A stretch of 64,000 bases of DNA from JAFALK01 sp042701975 (GTDB lineage: Bacteria; Pseudomonadota; Gammaproteobacteria; Burkholderiales; Burkholderiaceae_C), in contig CP170561.1 in NCBI GenBank assembly GCA_042701975.1, positions 1-64,000 of the forward strand, written 5' to 3'. Of the stretch, positions 51,572-60,274 are shown piece after piece. The position numbers and the translations under genes are program-made. The notes under the pieces were generated by a model. That model did not search any database, was not told the origin of the DNA, and saw nothing but the letters and a program-made list of their open reading frames with translations. Positions within the stretch are counted from its first letter, which is position 1; each line of letters opens with the position of its first letter.

Positions 51572-52383
51572 CGAGCTTCTTCAACACCCTGATCCCCTTT
51601 GAACAGCTGCGCCCCGACATGCTGCTGATCGACGTGAGCTTCGACCTCAGCGACACCGACGCCGGTGAACGCGCGTACGCCGCCGGCCACATGTCCGGCG
51701 CGCACTACCTGCACCTGGACCGCGACCTGAGCGGCCCCAAGAGCGGCACGAACGGCCGCCACCCGCTGCCCGATCGTGCCGCCTTTGCTGCTCGCTTGCG
51801 CGCGTTGGGCCTGAGCAAGAACACGCAGGTCGTGGCCTACGACGCCCAAGGCGGTATGTACGCCGCGCGGCTGTGGTGGATGCTGCGCTGGATCGGCCAT
51901 GCCAACGCGGCCGTGCTCGACGGCGGCAAGCAAGGGCCGCTGACGACCGAACTGCCGCCAGTGAAGGATGGCGATTTCGAGCTCGGCGAAGCGCTCGTGG
52001 CGTCCATCGATGCCGACACGCTGCAGGCCAGGCTCGGCAACGTGCGCCTGATCGACGCTCGCGCGCCGGAACGCTTCCGAGGCGAGGTCGAGCCACTGGA
52101 CAAGCAGGCCGGCCACATCCCCGGCGCCGCCAACCGCCTCTTCAAGCTGAACCTGGCCGAGGACGGCCGCTTCAAGTCGCCCGAACAGCTGCGCGCCGAA
52201 TTTGCGCCTCTGCTGGCCCCTCATGCTGCAGCGCAAACCGTGCACCAGTGCGGCTCAGGCGTCACCGCCTGTCATAACTTGTTGGCGATGTCCTACGCCG
52301 GTCTCGAAGGCGCGGCTCTTTACCCCGGTTCCTGGAGTGAATGGTCGAGCGATCCGCTCCGTCCGATTGCCAAGAGCAGTTGA
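51568..52383 (+). CDS. Rhodanese-type sulfurtransferase (thiosulfate/3-mercaptopyruvate)
   Basis: A 271-residue tandem-rhodanese protein. The N-terminal inactive domain has VAYDAQGGMYAARLWWMLRWIGH. The C-terminal catalytic loop is CGSGVTAC with C228. The CGSGVTA loop is typical of mercaptopyruvate sulfurtransferases (SseA-like), but thiosulfate use cannot be excluded. No signal peptide, so cytoplasmic. Coupled by ATGA to the transporter upstream. Confidence 0.92.
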   Translation: MTSFFNTLIPFEQLRPDMLLIDVSFDLSDTDAGERAYAAGHMSGAHYLHLDRDLSGPKSGTNGRHPLPDRAAFAARLRALGLSKNTQVVAYDAQGGMYAARLWWMLRWIGHANAAVLDGGKQGPLTTELPPVKDGDFELGEALVASIDADTLQARLGNVRLIDARAPERFRGEVEPLDKQAGHIPGAANRLFKLNLAEDGRFKSPEQLRAEFAPLLAPHAAAQTVHQCGSGVTACHNLLAMSYAGLEGAALYPGSWSEWSSDPLRPIAKSS

Positions 52384-52418
52384 TCGGGCCAAGATGGTCC
52401 TGCGAAAGGAGGCCCATC

Positions 52419-52853
52419 ATGTTCAAGCGAATCCTGGTTCCGACTGACGGCTCTGATCTCACGGCCAAGTCCGTCAACACCGCCATCGGCTTGGCGCGCA
52501 TCCACAGCGCCCAGCTCTTCACGATCTGCGTGAAGGAGCCCTTCCCCTACAGCGCCGTCTCCGAGATGCAGCCCACGCCGCCACAGGAGTTCTTCGACGC
52601 GCAGGAGCGCATCGCTCAGGAGCGAGTCAAGGCGGTGCTGGATGCGGCGCGCAGCGCCGACATCCCCTGCGAGGCCGTGACGGTCGAAGGCCTGCATCCC
52701 TGGGAATCGATCATCGAGCACGCCACCGACAAGCAGTGCGACTTGATCGTGATGTCATCGCACGGCCGCCGCGGCGTCACCGCCCTGCTGCTGGGCAGCG
52801 AAACCCAGAAGGTGCTGACGCACTGCAAGATCCCGGTGCTCGTCGTGCGCTGA
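52419..52853 (+). CDS. Universal stress protein UspA family
   Basis: A 144-residue single Usp domain. The N-terminus FKRILVPTDGSDLTAKSV and the C-terminal nucleotide-binding motif SSHGRRGVTALLLGSETQKVL (G-x2-G-x9-G-S type) show an ATP-binding member. It has a strong AAAGGAGG ribosome-binding site and lies 35 bases after the sulfurtransferase. The target stress is not known. Confidence 0.95.
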   Translation: MFKRILVPTDGSDLTAKSVNTAIGLARIHSAQLFTICVKEPFPYSAVSEMQPTPPQEFFDAQERIAQERVKAVLDAARSADIPCEAVTVEGLHPWESIIEHATDKQCDLIVMSSHGRRGVTALLLGSETQKVLTHCKIPVLVVR

Positions 52854-52882
52854 GCTTGCGCTGAATTCGCGCGTTGGCGGGC

Positions 52883-53656
52883 TCAGTGCCCGCCCAGCTG
52901 CGCGATCACGGTCACCAGGGCCAGGCCGGCCGCCAGCCAGAACAGCTGCCAGCCGGTCTCGCGCAGCGGCAAACGGCGCTGCAGCTGCGGGATCAGGTCG
53001 GCCACCGAGACATAGATGAAGCTCGATGAGGCCGCCACCAGCAGGTACGGGAACAGGCTTTCCCACGGGCCGACCACGAAGTAGCCAACCAGACCACCCA
53101 GGCAGGCCGCGAAGCCCGAGAGGGCGTTGAACATCAGCGCCTTGGCCCGCGAGAAGCCGGCGTTAAGCAGCACGATGTAGTCGCCCACCTCCTGCGGAAT
53201 CTCGTGGGCGATGATGGCCAGCGCCGTGACCAGGCCCAGGTGGTGGTCCGCCAGGAAGGCCGCGGCGATGATGATGCCGTCGCAGAAGTTGTGGATCGAA
53301 TCGCCCACCAGCACCGAGAAGCCGCCGCGCCCGGCCTGCTCCTCGTCGAAGTGGTGGTGATGGTGGTGCCCGTCGCCCTCGTGGTGGTGGGTGTGGCGGT
53401 ACAGCTCCGCCTTCTCCAGCAGGAAGAAGAACATCAGCCCGCCCAGCAGGGTCAGGAACAGGCCCTGCGGCTTGGCGCCGCTCTCGAAGGCCTCGGGCAG
53501 GATGTTCATCAACGCCGTGCCCAGCAGCACGCCGGTCGAGAGGCTCACCAGGTGCTTGACCACGCGCCCGAGCAGGCCCACGGTCAGGCTGGCCGCGATG
53601 GTCACCGAGAGCAGGCCGCCGACGAAGGTGGCCAAGAGGATGTAGGCAAGGGTCAT
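52883..53656 (-). CDS. ZIP-family metal transporter
   Basis: A 257-residue protein with eight hydrophobic segments. The metal path motifs are in HNFCDGIIIAAAF (helix IV) and AHEIPQEVGDYIVLL (helix V). A cytoplasmic loop near residues 90-110 is extremely histidine-rich (HTHHHEGDGHHHHHH), typical of zinc/iron transporters. It probably imports zinc. The ATG at 53656 has no visible Shine-Dalgarno sequence and follows the hairpin and T-run that end the upstream gene; an in-frame TTG lies two codons upstream. Confidence 0.9.
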   Translation of the reverse strand: MTLAYILLATFVGGLLSVTIAASLTVGLLGRVVKHLVSLSTGVLLGTALMNILPEAFESGAKPQGLFLTLLGGLMFFFLLEKAELYRHTHHHEGDGHHHHHHFDEEQAGRGGFSVLVGDSIHNFCDGIIIAAAFLADHHLGLVTALAIIAHEIPQEVGDYIVLLNAGFSRAKALMFNALSGFAACLGGLVGYFVVGPWESLFPYLLVAASSSFIYVSVADLIPQLQRRLPLRETGWQLFWLAAGLALVTVIAQLGGH

Positions 53657-53662
53657 GTTCAA

Positions 53663-53695
53663 ACAAAAACCGCGCCGGGTTCCCTCAGCGCGGTT
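53663..53695 (-). terminator. Rho-independent terminator between dienelactone hydrolase and ZIP genes
   Basis: On the minus strand AACCGCGC pairs with GCGCGGTT over eight bases with a 12-base loop, followed by TTTTTGTTTG. It ends only about seven bases before the ZIP start codon. Confidence 0.85.
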
Positions 53696-53720
53696 CTTCG
53701 ATTCATTCAGTGTGCGTCAG

Positions 53721-54602
53721 TCAAGCGACGCCGTTGGCCTTGAACCAGGCCTGAAGGCGTTTCCAGCCGTCCTCGGCCGCTTCCTTGCGGTAGCTGGGCC
53801 GGTAGTCGGCATTGAAGGCATGGGGCGTGTCGGGATAGACCACGAACTCGCTCTTGCGCGCGGCCAGGGAGCCTTGAGCCAGAGCTGCTTTCATCTTATC
53901 AACCGTGTCAACAGGGATGCCCGTGTCGGCACCGCCGTACAGGCCCAGCACCGGCGCATGCAGATGGCTGACGCCGTCGATCGGATGGCTCGGGTGCAGC
54001 GGATCGGTCGGGCCCAGCAGGCGGCCGTACCAGGCCACACCGGCCTTCACGCCCGGGTTGTGCTCGGCGTAGAGCCAGGTGATGCGCCCGCCCCAGCAAA
54101 AGCCCGTGATGGCCAGCTTGCTGGTGTCGGCGCCCTGCGTCTTCGCCCAGGCCACGGTGGCGTCCAGGTCGCCCATCACCTGGGCATCGGGCACCTTGGC
54201 GATGACCTCGCTCATCAGCTTGGCGATCTCGCCGAAGGAGCCTGCATCGCCCTGGCGCACGAAAAGCTCGGGCGCAATCGCCATGTAGCCCAGCTTGGCA
54301 AAGCGCCGCGCCACGTCGGCAATGTGCTCGTGCACGCCGAAGATCTCGCTGATGACGAGCACCACCGGCAGGTTCTTCTTGCCCGAGCTTGCAACAGGCA
54401 CAGCGCGGTAGGCGGGCATCTTGAAGTCGCCCACGGGGATGAAGACCTCGCCGGTCTCCAGCCCGTCGCTGTCGGTCTTGATGGTCTCGGCGCCCACCGG
54501 CAGCACGGCGGCGGCAAAACCCGTGCCCACGGCCGTCTGCACGAAGTCGCGGCGGTTGAAGTCCTTGCCGGGCACCAGGCTCTTCACGTCTTGTTCCAGC
54601 AT
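53721..54602 (-). CDS. Dienelactone-hydrolase-family protein with Tat-like signal
   Basis: A 293-residue alpha/beta hydrolase. The nucleophile is a cysteine, C169 in GFCWGGR, as in carboxymethylenebutenolidase, with later Asp and His in the expected places (GADTGIP and TPHAFNAD). The N-terminus contains NRRDFVQTAVGTGFAAAVLP, a twin-arginine signal (RR at 17-18), so export is expected, unlike classical DLH. It may act on lactones or other esters outside the cytoplasm. It ends before a strong terminator and is divergent from ppx. Confidence 0.88.
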   Translation of the reverse strand: MLEQDVKSLVPGKDFNRRDFVQTAVGTGFAAAVLPVGAETIKTDSDGLETGEVFIPVGDFKMPAYRAVPVASSGKKNLPVVLVISEIFGVHEHIADVARRFAKLGYMAIAPELFVRQGDAGSFGEIAKLMSEVIAKVPDAQVMGDLDATVAWAKTQGADTSKLAITGFCWGGRITWLYAEHNPGVKAGVAWYGRLLGPTDPLHPSHPIDGVSHLHAPVLGLYGGADTGIPVDTVDKMKAALAQGSLAARKSEFVVYPDTPHAFNADYRPSYRKEAAEDGWKRLQAWFKANGVA

Positions 54603-54664
54603 GATGTCGTTCGCTCCGCGGGCGTTGTTTCGAGCGGCGGGATTCTTGCAGATTTGCCCCGACA

Positions 54665-56176
54665 ATGCCGGCCATGACATTGATTGCCCCCGCCGTACCC
54701 GCGCTTGCAGCCATCGACATGGGCTCCAACAGCTTCCGCCTGGAAGTGGCCCATCTGAGCGCAGGACAGTACCGGCGCCGGCTCTACCTGAAGGAATCCG
54801 TGCGGCTCGGCGCAGGCCTGGATGCCGCCAGCCGCCTGACCGAAGAAGCGATGCAGCGCGGCCTGACCTGCCTGCACAAGTTCGCCGACGCCCTGCGCGG
54901 CTTCGCACCCGAGCGCGTGCGCGCCGTGGCCACGCAGACGCTGCGCGAGGCGCGCAACCGCGATGAGTTCCTGGCCCGCGCTGAAGCCGCGCTGGGCTTT
55001 CCCATCGAAGTGATCTCGGGCCGTGAAGAAGCGCGCCTGATCTACGCCGGCGTGGCCCGGCTGCAGGTCTCGCGCCAGCCGCGCCTGGTGATCGACATCG
55101 GCGGCCGCAGCACGGAGATGATCCTGGGTCGCGGCCTGCAGCCCGAGCAGGCCGAGTCCTTCCAGGTCGGCAGCGTGGGCCTGTCCGTGCGCTTCTTCCC
55201 CGATGGCAAGCTGACGGCCGAGGCCTTCCGCCAGGCGCAGATCGCGGCCGGTGCGGAGCTGGAAGAAGCGCTCTCCATCTACACGCCCTCGCGCTGGAAG
55301 CAGGCGCTGGGTTCTTCGGGCACCGTGGGCGCCGTTTCGCAAGTGCTGGCCGCATCGGGCATGACCGATGGCCGCATCACGCCGGCCGCGCTGCGCTGGT
55401 GCATGGACCGCGCGCTCGAAGCCGGCCATGTGGACGCGCTGCGCCTGCCCGGCCTGAAGGAGGATCGCCGCCCCGTCGTGGCCGGTGGCCTGTGCATCCT
55501 CTACACCCTGCTCACGCAGTTCGGCATCAACGAGCTGCTGCCGGCCAAGGGCGCGTTGCGCCAGGGCGTGATCTTCGACCTGGCCGAACGGTTGGGCGAC
55601 CACGACGGCGAAACGCCGCGGCTGGACATGCGCGAGGCCTCGGTACTGGCGCTGCAGCAGCGTTTCGGCGTGGACGTGGCGCAGGCCACGCGCGTGCAGA
55701 ACCTGGCCATGAGCCTGCACCGCAAGCTGCAGCCGCAGGCCCCGCGCGAAGCTCGCCGCGAAATCGGCTGGGCCGCGGCCTTGCACGAGATGGGCATGAT
55801 GGTCTCCCACCACGACCACCACCGCCACACGGCCTACTTGCTGGCCCATGTGGACGCGCCGGGCTTCTCGCAGAACCAGCTGCGCCGCCTGGGCGAACTG
55901 GCACTCGGCCAGCGCGGCGGCCTGCGCAAGATGGATGCCGCGATGCGCGACGAGGCTTTCCTGTGGCAGCTGCTGGCACTGCGCCTGGCGGTGCTCATCC
56001 ACCACGGCCGCGATTCGGTCTCCACCCGCGCGCTGCAGCTCACGCACGTCGACCACAAGGTCGCGCTGCGCCTGCCGCGCGCCTGGATGCACGAGAACCC
56101 GCGCACGCTGTACCTGCTGCGCGAAGAGCTCGAAGCCTGGGCGCGCAGCAGTGTGCTGGAGCTGAGCCTCAGCTGA
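54665..56176 (+). CDS. ppx: Exopolyphosphatase (Ppx/GppA family)
   Basis: A 503-residue member of the actin-fold Ppx/GppA family that hydrolyses polyphosphate or pppGpp. The N-terminal phosphate-binding loop AIDMGSNSFRLEV and the DIGGRSTEMILG loop are present; the C-terminal HD-like domain has HEMGMMVSHHDHHRH. Length fits the longer Ppx type. A start nine bases on (MTLIAPAV) is equally possible. ppk1 is 3.5 kb away in opposite orientation, so synthesis and breakdown of polyphosphate are encoded close together. Confidence 0.93.
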   Translation: MPAMTLIAPAVPALAAIDMGSNSFRLEVAHLSAGQYRRRLYLKESVRLGAGLDAASRLTEEAMQRGLTCLHKFADALRGFAPERVRAVATQTLREARNRDEFLARAEAALGFPIEVISGREEARLIYAGVARLQVSRQPRLVIDIGGRSTEMILGRGLQPEQAESFQVGSVGLSVRFFPDGKLTAEAFRQAQIAAGAELEEALSIYTPSRWKQALGSSGTVGAVSQVLAASGMTDGRITPAALRWCMDRALEAGHVDALRLPGLKEDRRPVVAGGLCILYTLLTQFGINELLPAKGALRQGVIFDLAERLGDHDGETPRLDMREASVLALQQRFGVDVAQATRVQNLAMSLHRKLQPQAPREARREIGWAAALHEMGMMVSHHDHHRHTAYLLAHVDAPGFSQNQLRRLGELALGQRGGLRKMDAAMRDEAFLWQLLALRLAVLIHHGRDSVSTRALQLTHVDHKVALRLPRAWMHENPRTLYLLREELEAWARSSVLELSLS

Positions 56177-56201
56177 GGCCCGGCTCCCGACAGATCTTTG
56201 A

Positions 56202-57533
56202 TCAGTCGGTCTTCTTCATCGCCTCGTCTTCGGCGGCCTCGCTCCAGTCGCCCTCGCCGCCGCCCAGCACCGTCTTCATGCGCTGCTCGTCCAGGTCGCC
56301 GGTCCATTTGCCGACGACGACCGTGGCCACGCCGTTGCCGATCAGGTTGGTCAGCGCGCGCGCCTCGGACATGAAACGGTCAATGCCCAGGATCAGCGCG
56401 ATGCCCGCCACCGGCACGTGACCCACCGCGCCCAGCGTGGCCGCCAGCACGATGAAGCCGCTGCCGGTCACGCCAGCGGCGCCCTTGGAGGTGAGGATGG
56501 CCACGCCGATCAGCGTCAGCTCCTGCGTGAGCGTCATCGGCGTGTTGGTGGCCTGCGCGATGAAGACCGCAGCCATCGTCAGGTAGATGGACGTGCCGTC
56601 GAGGTTGAAGGAGTAGCCCGTCGGGATCACCAGTCCCACGGTCGTCTTCTTGACGCCCAGGCGCTCCATCTTCTCCATCATGCGCGGCAGCACCGACTCG
56701 GACGAAGACGTGCCCAGCACGATCAGCAGTTCCTCGCGGATGTACTTGATGAAGCGCCAGACCGAGAAGCCGTGGAACTTCGCGATCGTGCCCAGCACCA
56801 GGAAGATGAAGATCAGGCAGGTCAGGTAGAACGAGCCCATCAGCTTGCCCATCGAGACCAGCGAACCGAGGCCGTACTTGCCCACCGTGAAGGCCATCGC
56901 GCCAAAGGCGCCGATCGGGGCCAGCTTCATGATGTAGCCGACCATCACGAACAGCACGTGCGAGAGCTTCTCGATGCCGTCGAACACCAGCGTGCCCTTG
57001 CCGCCGAAGCGGTGCAGCGCAAAGCCGAACAGCACGGCGATCACCAGCACCTGCAGCACCTCGCCCTTGGCGAAGGGGTCGACCAGGGTGTTGGGAATGA
57101 CGTGGAGGATGAAGTCCACCACGCCTTCCATCTTGGTCTCGGTGTACTGCGTGACGGCCTTGGTGTCGATGGTGGCGGGGTCGACGTTCATGCCCTCGCC
57201 CGGCTTCATCACGTTCACGAGGATCAGGCCGATGATCAGCGCGACGGTGCTGACGACCTCAAAGTAAAGAATCGCAAGGCCGCCGGTCTTGCCGACCTTC
57301 TTCATGTCTTCCATGCCCGCGATGCCCAGCACCACGGTGCAGAAGATGATCGGCGCGATCATCATCTTGATCAGCTTGATGAAGCCGTCGCCCAGCGGCT
57401 TCATGGCCGCGCCGCTCTGCGGATAGAGCCAGCCGAGCAGGATGCCAATCAGCACCGCGCAAATGACCTGGAAGTAGAGCGAGCGGTAGAGCGGCGGCTT
57501 GGGGGCGGTGACGCTGCTGGGGCTGCTGGACAT
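56202..57533 (-). CDS. dctA: C4-dicarboxylate:cation symporter DctA
   Basis: A 443-residue secondary transporter of the DAACS family, taking up succinate, fumarate and malate. The serine-rich re-entrant loop and motif LGTSSSESVLPRMMEKMERLG, the helix VIPTGYSFNLDGTSIYLTMAAVFIAQA, and the N-terminal LYFQVICAVLIGILLGWLYP are DctA-like. Length matches the family. It is convergent with ppx, 25 bases between stops. No dctB/dctD sensor pair lies nearby. Confidence 0.94.
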   Translation of the reverse strand: MSSSPSSVTAPKPPLYRSLYFQVICAVLIGILLGWLYPQSGAAMKPLGDGFIKLIKMMIAPIIFCTVVLGIAGMEDMKKVGKTGGLAILYFEVVSTVALIIGLILVNVMKPGEGMNVDPATIDTKAVTQYTETKMEGVVDFILHVIPNTLVDPFAKGEVLQVLVIAVLFGFALHRFGGKGTLVFDGIEKLSHVLFVMVGYIMKLAPIGAFGAMAFTVGKYGLGSLVSMGKLMGSFYLTCLIFIFLVLGTIAKFHGFSVWRFIKYIREELLIVLGTSSSESVLPRMMEKMERLGVKKTTVGLVIPTGYSFNLDGTSIYLTMAAVFIAQATNTPMTLTQELTLIGVAILTSKGAAGVTGSGFIVLAATLGAVGHVPVAGIALILGIDRFMSEARALTNLIGNGVATVVVGKWTGDLDEQRMKTVLGGGEGDWSEAAEDEAMKKTD

Positions 57534-57676
57534 GGGGTCGTCTCCTCTTGTGGCGCGGGCTATGAACGCAAACGCAAACTCGGATTCTGGTCCGCCGAGG
57601 GCCTTCGCATCATGTGTGATCTGCGTAAGTAATGAACGCAGCGAGCCCGCGGCAAGAAGGGATTAGGCAGCAATCC

Positions 57677-58138
57677 TCAGAGACAGTCCACCGATTGCAC
57701 GGCCTGCAGCACCACTTCGAAGTGCCCTTCGCGCTCGCGCGAACGCAGCCACCAGACGGCACCCTTCTTGAGAGCCCAAGGCTGATCGTGCCCGCACAGC
57801 AGCCGCGCCGCCAACAGGCCCAGCGTGGGCTGATGGCCGATGATCAGCACCGGTTCGGAAGAACGCGGCCAGCGCGATGCGTGCAGCAGCGCTTCAACGT
57901 CGGCATCCGGCGCGAGACTCGGCACGGTACGGAAATCCCGCCCCAGCGCCTTGGCGGTCGATTGCGTGCGCACCGCCGGGCTGACAAGAATGCGCGTGGT
58001 CTCCGCCATGCGCTGGTTGAGCCACTGCGCCATGCGCTGCGCCTGGCGCTCGCCCTTGGCGGTCAGCGCGCGATCGATGTCTTGTCCGCCCTCGCGGAGC
58101 AATTCAGCCTCGGCATGGCGCCAGAGGATCAGGTCCAT
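57677..58138 (-). CDS. sixA: Phosphohistidine phosphatase SixA-like
   Basis: A 153-residue member of the histidine phosphatase superfamily. The catalytic LILWRHAEAE has H8, and later ARG/His residues are in RILVSPAVRT and IIGHQP. The compact size fits SixA, which removes phosphate from histidine in PTS/phosphorelay proteins. It starts one base after the ppk1 stop, so is translated with it; possible links to phosphate or PTS control are inferred. Confidence 0.9.
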   Translation of the reverse strand: MDLILWRHAEAELLREGGQDIDRALTAKGERQAQRMAQWLNQRMAETTRILVSPAVRTQSTAKALGRDFRTVPSLAPDADVEALLHASRWPRSSEPVLIIGHQPTLGLLAARLLCGHDQPWALKKGAVWWLRSREREGHFEVVLQAVQSVDCL

Positions 58139-58139
58139 G

Positions 58140-60211
58140 TCAGGGTGTCCAGGCCGAGCGCGCCATCAGCGCCTGCTGGGCGCTCACGCCGCCCTCGATC
58201 GCCAGGCGGTGCGAGCGCCCGTCCGGGCCGAGCTGCCAGGCATCCAGGTTGTCGTGCAGATAGGGCTGCAGGCCTTCGTCGATGACGCGCTGGCGCAGCT
58301 TGGCGTCCAGCACGGGCCAGGCCACCTCGATGCGGCGGAACATGTTGCGGCTCATCCAGTCCGCGCTGGAGAGATAGAGCGCTTCGTCGGCGTCCGTGTC
58401 GCCCCAGCGGAAATAGCAGATGCGCGAGTGCTCGAGGAAGCGGCCGACGACCGAGCGCACGACGATGTTCTCGCTCACGCCCGGCAGGCCCGGCGGCAGC
58501 ATGCAGGCGCCGCGCACGATGAGGTCGATGCGCGCACCGGCCTTGCCGGCGCTGAGCAGCGCGGCAATCAGCTCGTGATCGGTCAGCGCGTTGACCTTCA
58601 GCACCAGCCGCGCCGTGCGGCCTTCGCGCGCCGACTGCTCCACGCGATTCACCATCGCCACCATGCGCGAATGCATGCTGAACGGTGCGAGCAGGAGGCG
58701 GCGCGTCGGCTTGGCATTGCCCAGCGAGGCCAGTTGGCGGAAGACGTGGTCGACGTCGTGCGTGAGGTCGGCGTCGGCGGTGAGCTGACCGAAGTCCGTG
58801 TAGAAGCGCGCCGTCTTGGGGTTGTAGTTGCCGGTCGAGAAGTGCGCGTAGCGGCGCAGCTTGCCGCCTTCGCGCCGCGTGATCATCAAGAGCTTGGCGT
58901 GGGTCTTGTAGCCGACGATGCCGTACACCACCTGCGCCCCCACCGCTTCCAGCCGCTCGGCCCAGTTGATGTTGGCCTCTTCGTCGAAGCGGGCCTTGAG
59001 CTCCACCACCGCCATCACTTCCTTGCCGCGGCGCGCGGCCTCGATCAGCAGGTCCATCAGCACGGACTGGCTGCCGGTGCGATAGATGGTCAGCCGGATG
59101 GACAGCACGTCCGGATCCTCGACCGCCTCGCGCAGGAACTCCACCACCGGCTCGAAGCTCTCGAAGGGATGGTGCAGCAGCACGTCGCCCTTGCGGATCT
59201 GCTCGAAGAAGCTCTTGCCGCGACGCAGGGCCCGCGGCCAGCCGGGTTCGAAGGGGGGAAGCGCAGGGTCGGCGCATCGGTCTGGTCGATCAGCTCGTTC
59301 AGGCGCACGAGGTTGACCGGCCCGTTGACGCGGTACAGCGCCGCGGGCGGCAGGTCGAACTGCTCCAGCAGGAATTCCGACAGCTCCTGCGGGCAGGTGT
59401 TGACCACCTCCAGCCGCACGGCGCGGCCGAAGTGGCGCGTGGTCAGGCCCGAGCGCAGCGCGTGGCGAAGGTTCGCGATTTCTTCCTCGTCGACCTCCAG
59501 GTCGGAGTCGCGCGTGACGCGGAACTGCGAGAAGGCCTCGACCTTGCGGCCGGGGAACAGCTCCTCCAGGTGCGCGCGGATCACGCTGGTCAGCAGCACA
59601 AAGGCCTGCTGGCCACCGCTGATCTCGGCCGGCAGCTTGATGACCCGCGGCAGCACGCGCGGAATCTTGACGATGGCGATGCGGGTGTCGCGGCCGAAGG
59701 CATCCTTGCCCGACAGCCGCGCGATGAAGTGCAGGCTCTTGTTGGCCACCTGCGGGAAGGGGTGGGCCGGGTCCAGGCCCACGGGCACCAGCAGCGGCTT
59801 GACCTCGCGGTCAAAGAAACGCTTGACCCAGGCCGCCTGGGCGGTGTCGCGCTGGGAGTGCGTGAGGATGCAGATGTTCTCGGCCAGCAGGTGCGGCATC
59901 ACGTGTTCGTTGAACACGGCGTACTGCTCATCGATCAGCTCATGGGCGGCGCGGCCCACGCGGGCGACGTCGGCGTTGCTCACGCCACCTTCAGGATCGC
60001 GCGCGGCGTCGAGCATGTCGGCAAAGCGCACCTCGAAGAACTCGTCGAGGTTGCTGGAGACGATGCAGATGTAGCGCAGCCGCTCCAGCAGCGGCACGTC
60101 AACGCGGCTCGCCTGGGCCAGCACGCGCCGGTTGAATTCGAGGATGGCCTGCTCGCGGTTGAGCAGCTGAAGTTCAGGCAAAGCCAGAGGCGGCATGGGC
60201 AAGGCGGACAT
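58140..60211 (-). CDS. ppk1: Polyphosphate kinase 1, interrupted by a frameshift
   Basis: PPK1 polymerises phosphate from ATP into polyphosphate. The N-terminal part (60211 to about 59259) carries ELQLLNREQAILEFNRRVL and DVPLLERLRYICIVSSNLDEFFEVR. The C-terminal part (about 59252 to 58140) has LLHHPFESFEPVVEFL and the catalytic histidine in AHFSTGNYNPKTARFYTDF. They are in different frames. The join is a run of six G (59253-59258). With one extra base the protein would read continuously as LRFPPFEPGW at about 690 residues, the normal length. As given, the first frame ends at 59090 without the active site. This may be a sequencing error or true phase variation. A Pho box lies immediately upstream. 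Confidence 0.9.
59253..59258 (-). other. Homopolymer G6 at the ppk1 frameshift
   Basis: The minus strand reads TTCCCCCCTTCG; a seventh C would restore the frame as TTC CCC CCC TTC GAA. Homopolymers are where both read errors and slipped-strand mutation happen. Confidence 0.85.
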
Positions 60212-60218
60212 TCACGGC

Positions 60219-60252
60219 ATCTTATGAAGATTCGATGAAAAGTCCATGACAT
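60219..60252 (-). promoter_or_regulatory. Predicted PhoB box and -10 upstream of ppk1
   Basis: On the minus strand three units ATGTCAT (60252-60246), TTTTCAT (60241-60235) and TCTTCAT (60230-60224) repeat with an 11-base period. They match CTGTCAY at 6, 5 and 4 of 7 positions. A -10-like TAAGAT (60224-60219) starts 10 bases after the second unit and overlaps the third. Transcription would then begin around 60212, almost at the ppk1 start codon. Confidence 0.55.
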
Positions 60253-60274
60253 CCCCGGCTCGATAATCCGCGCC

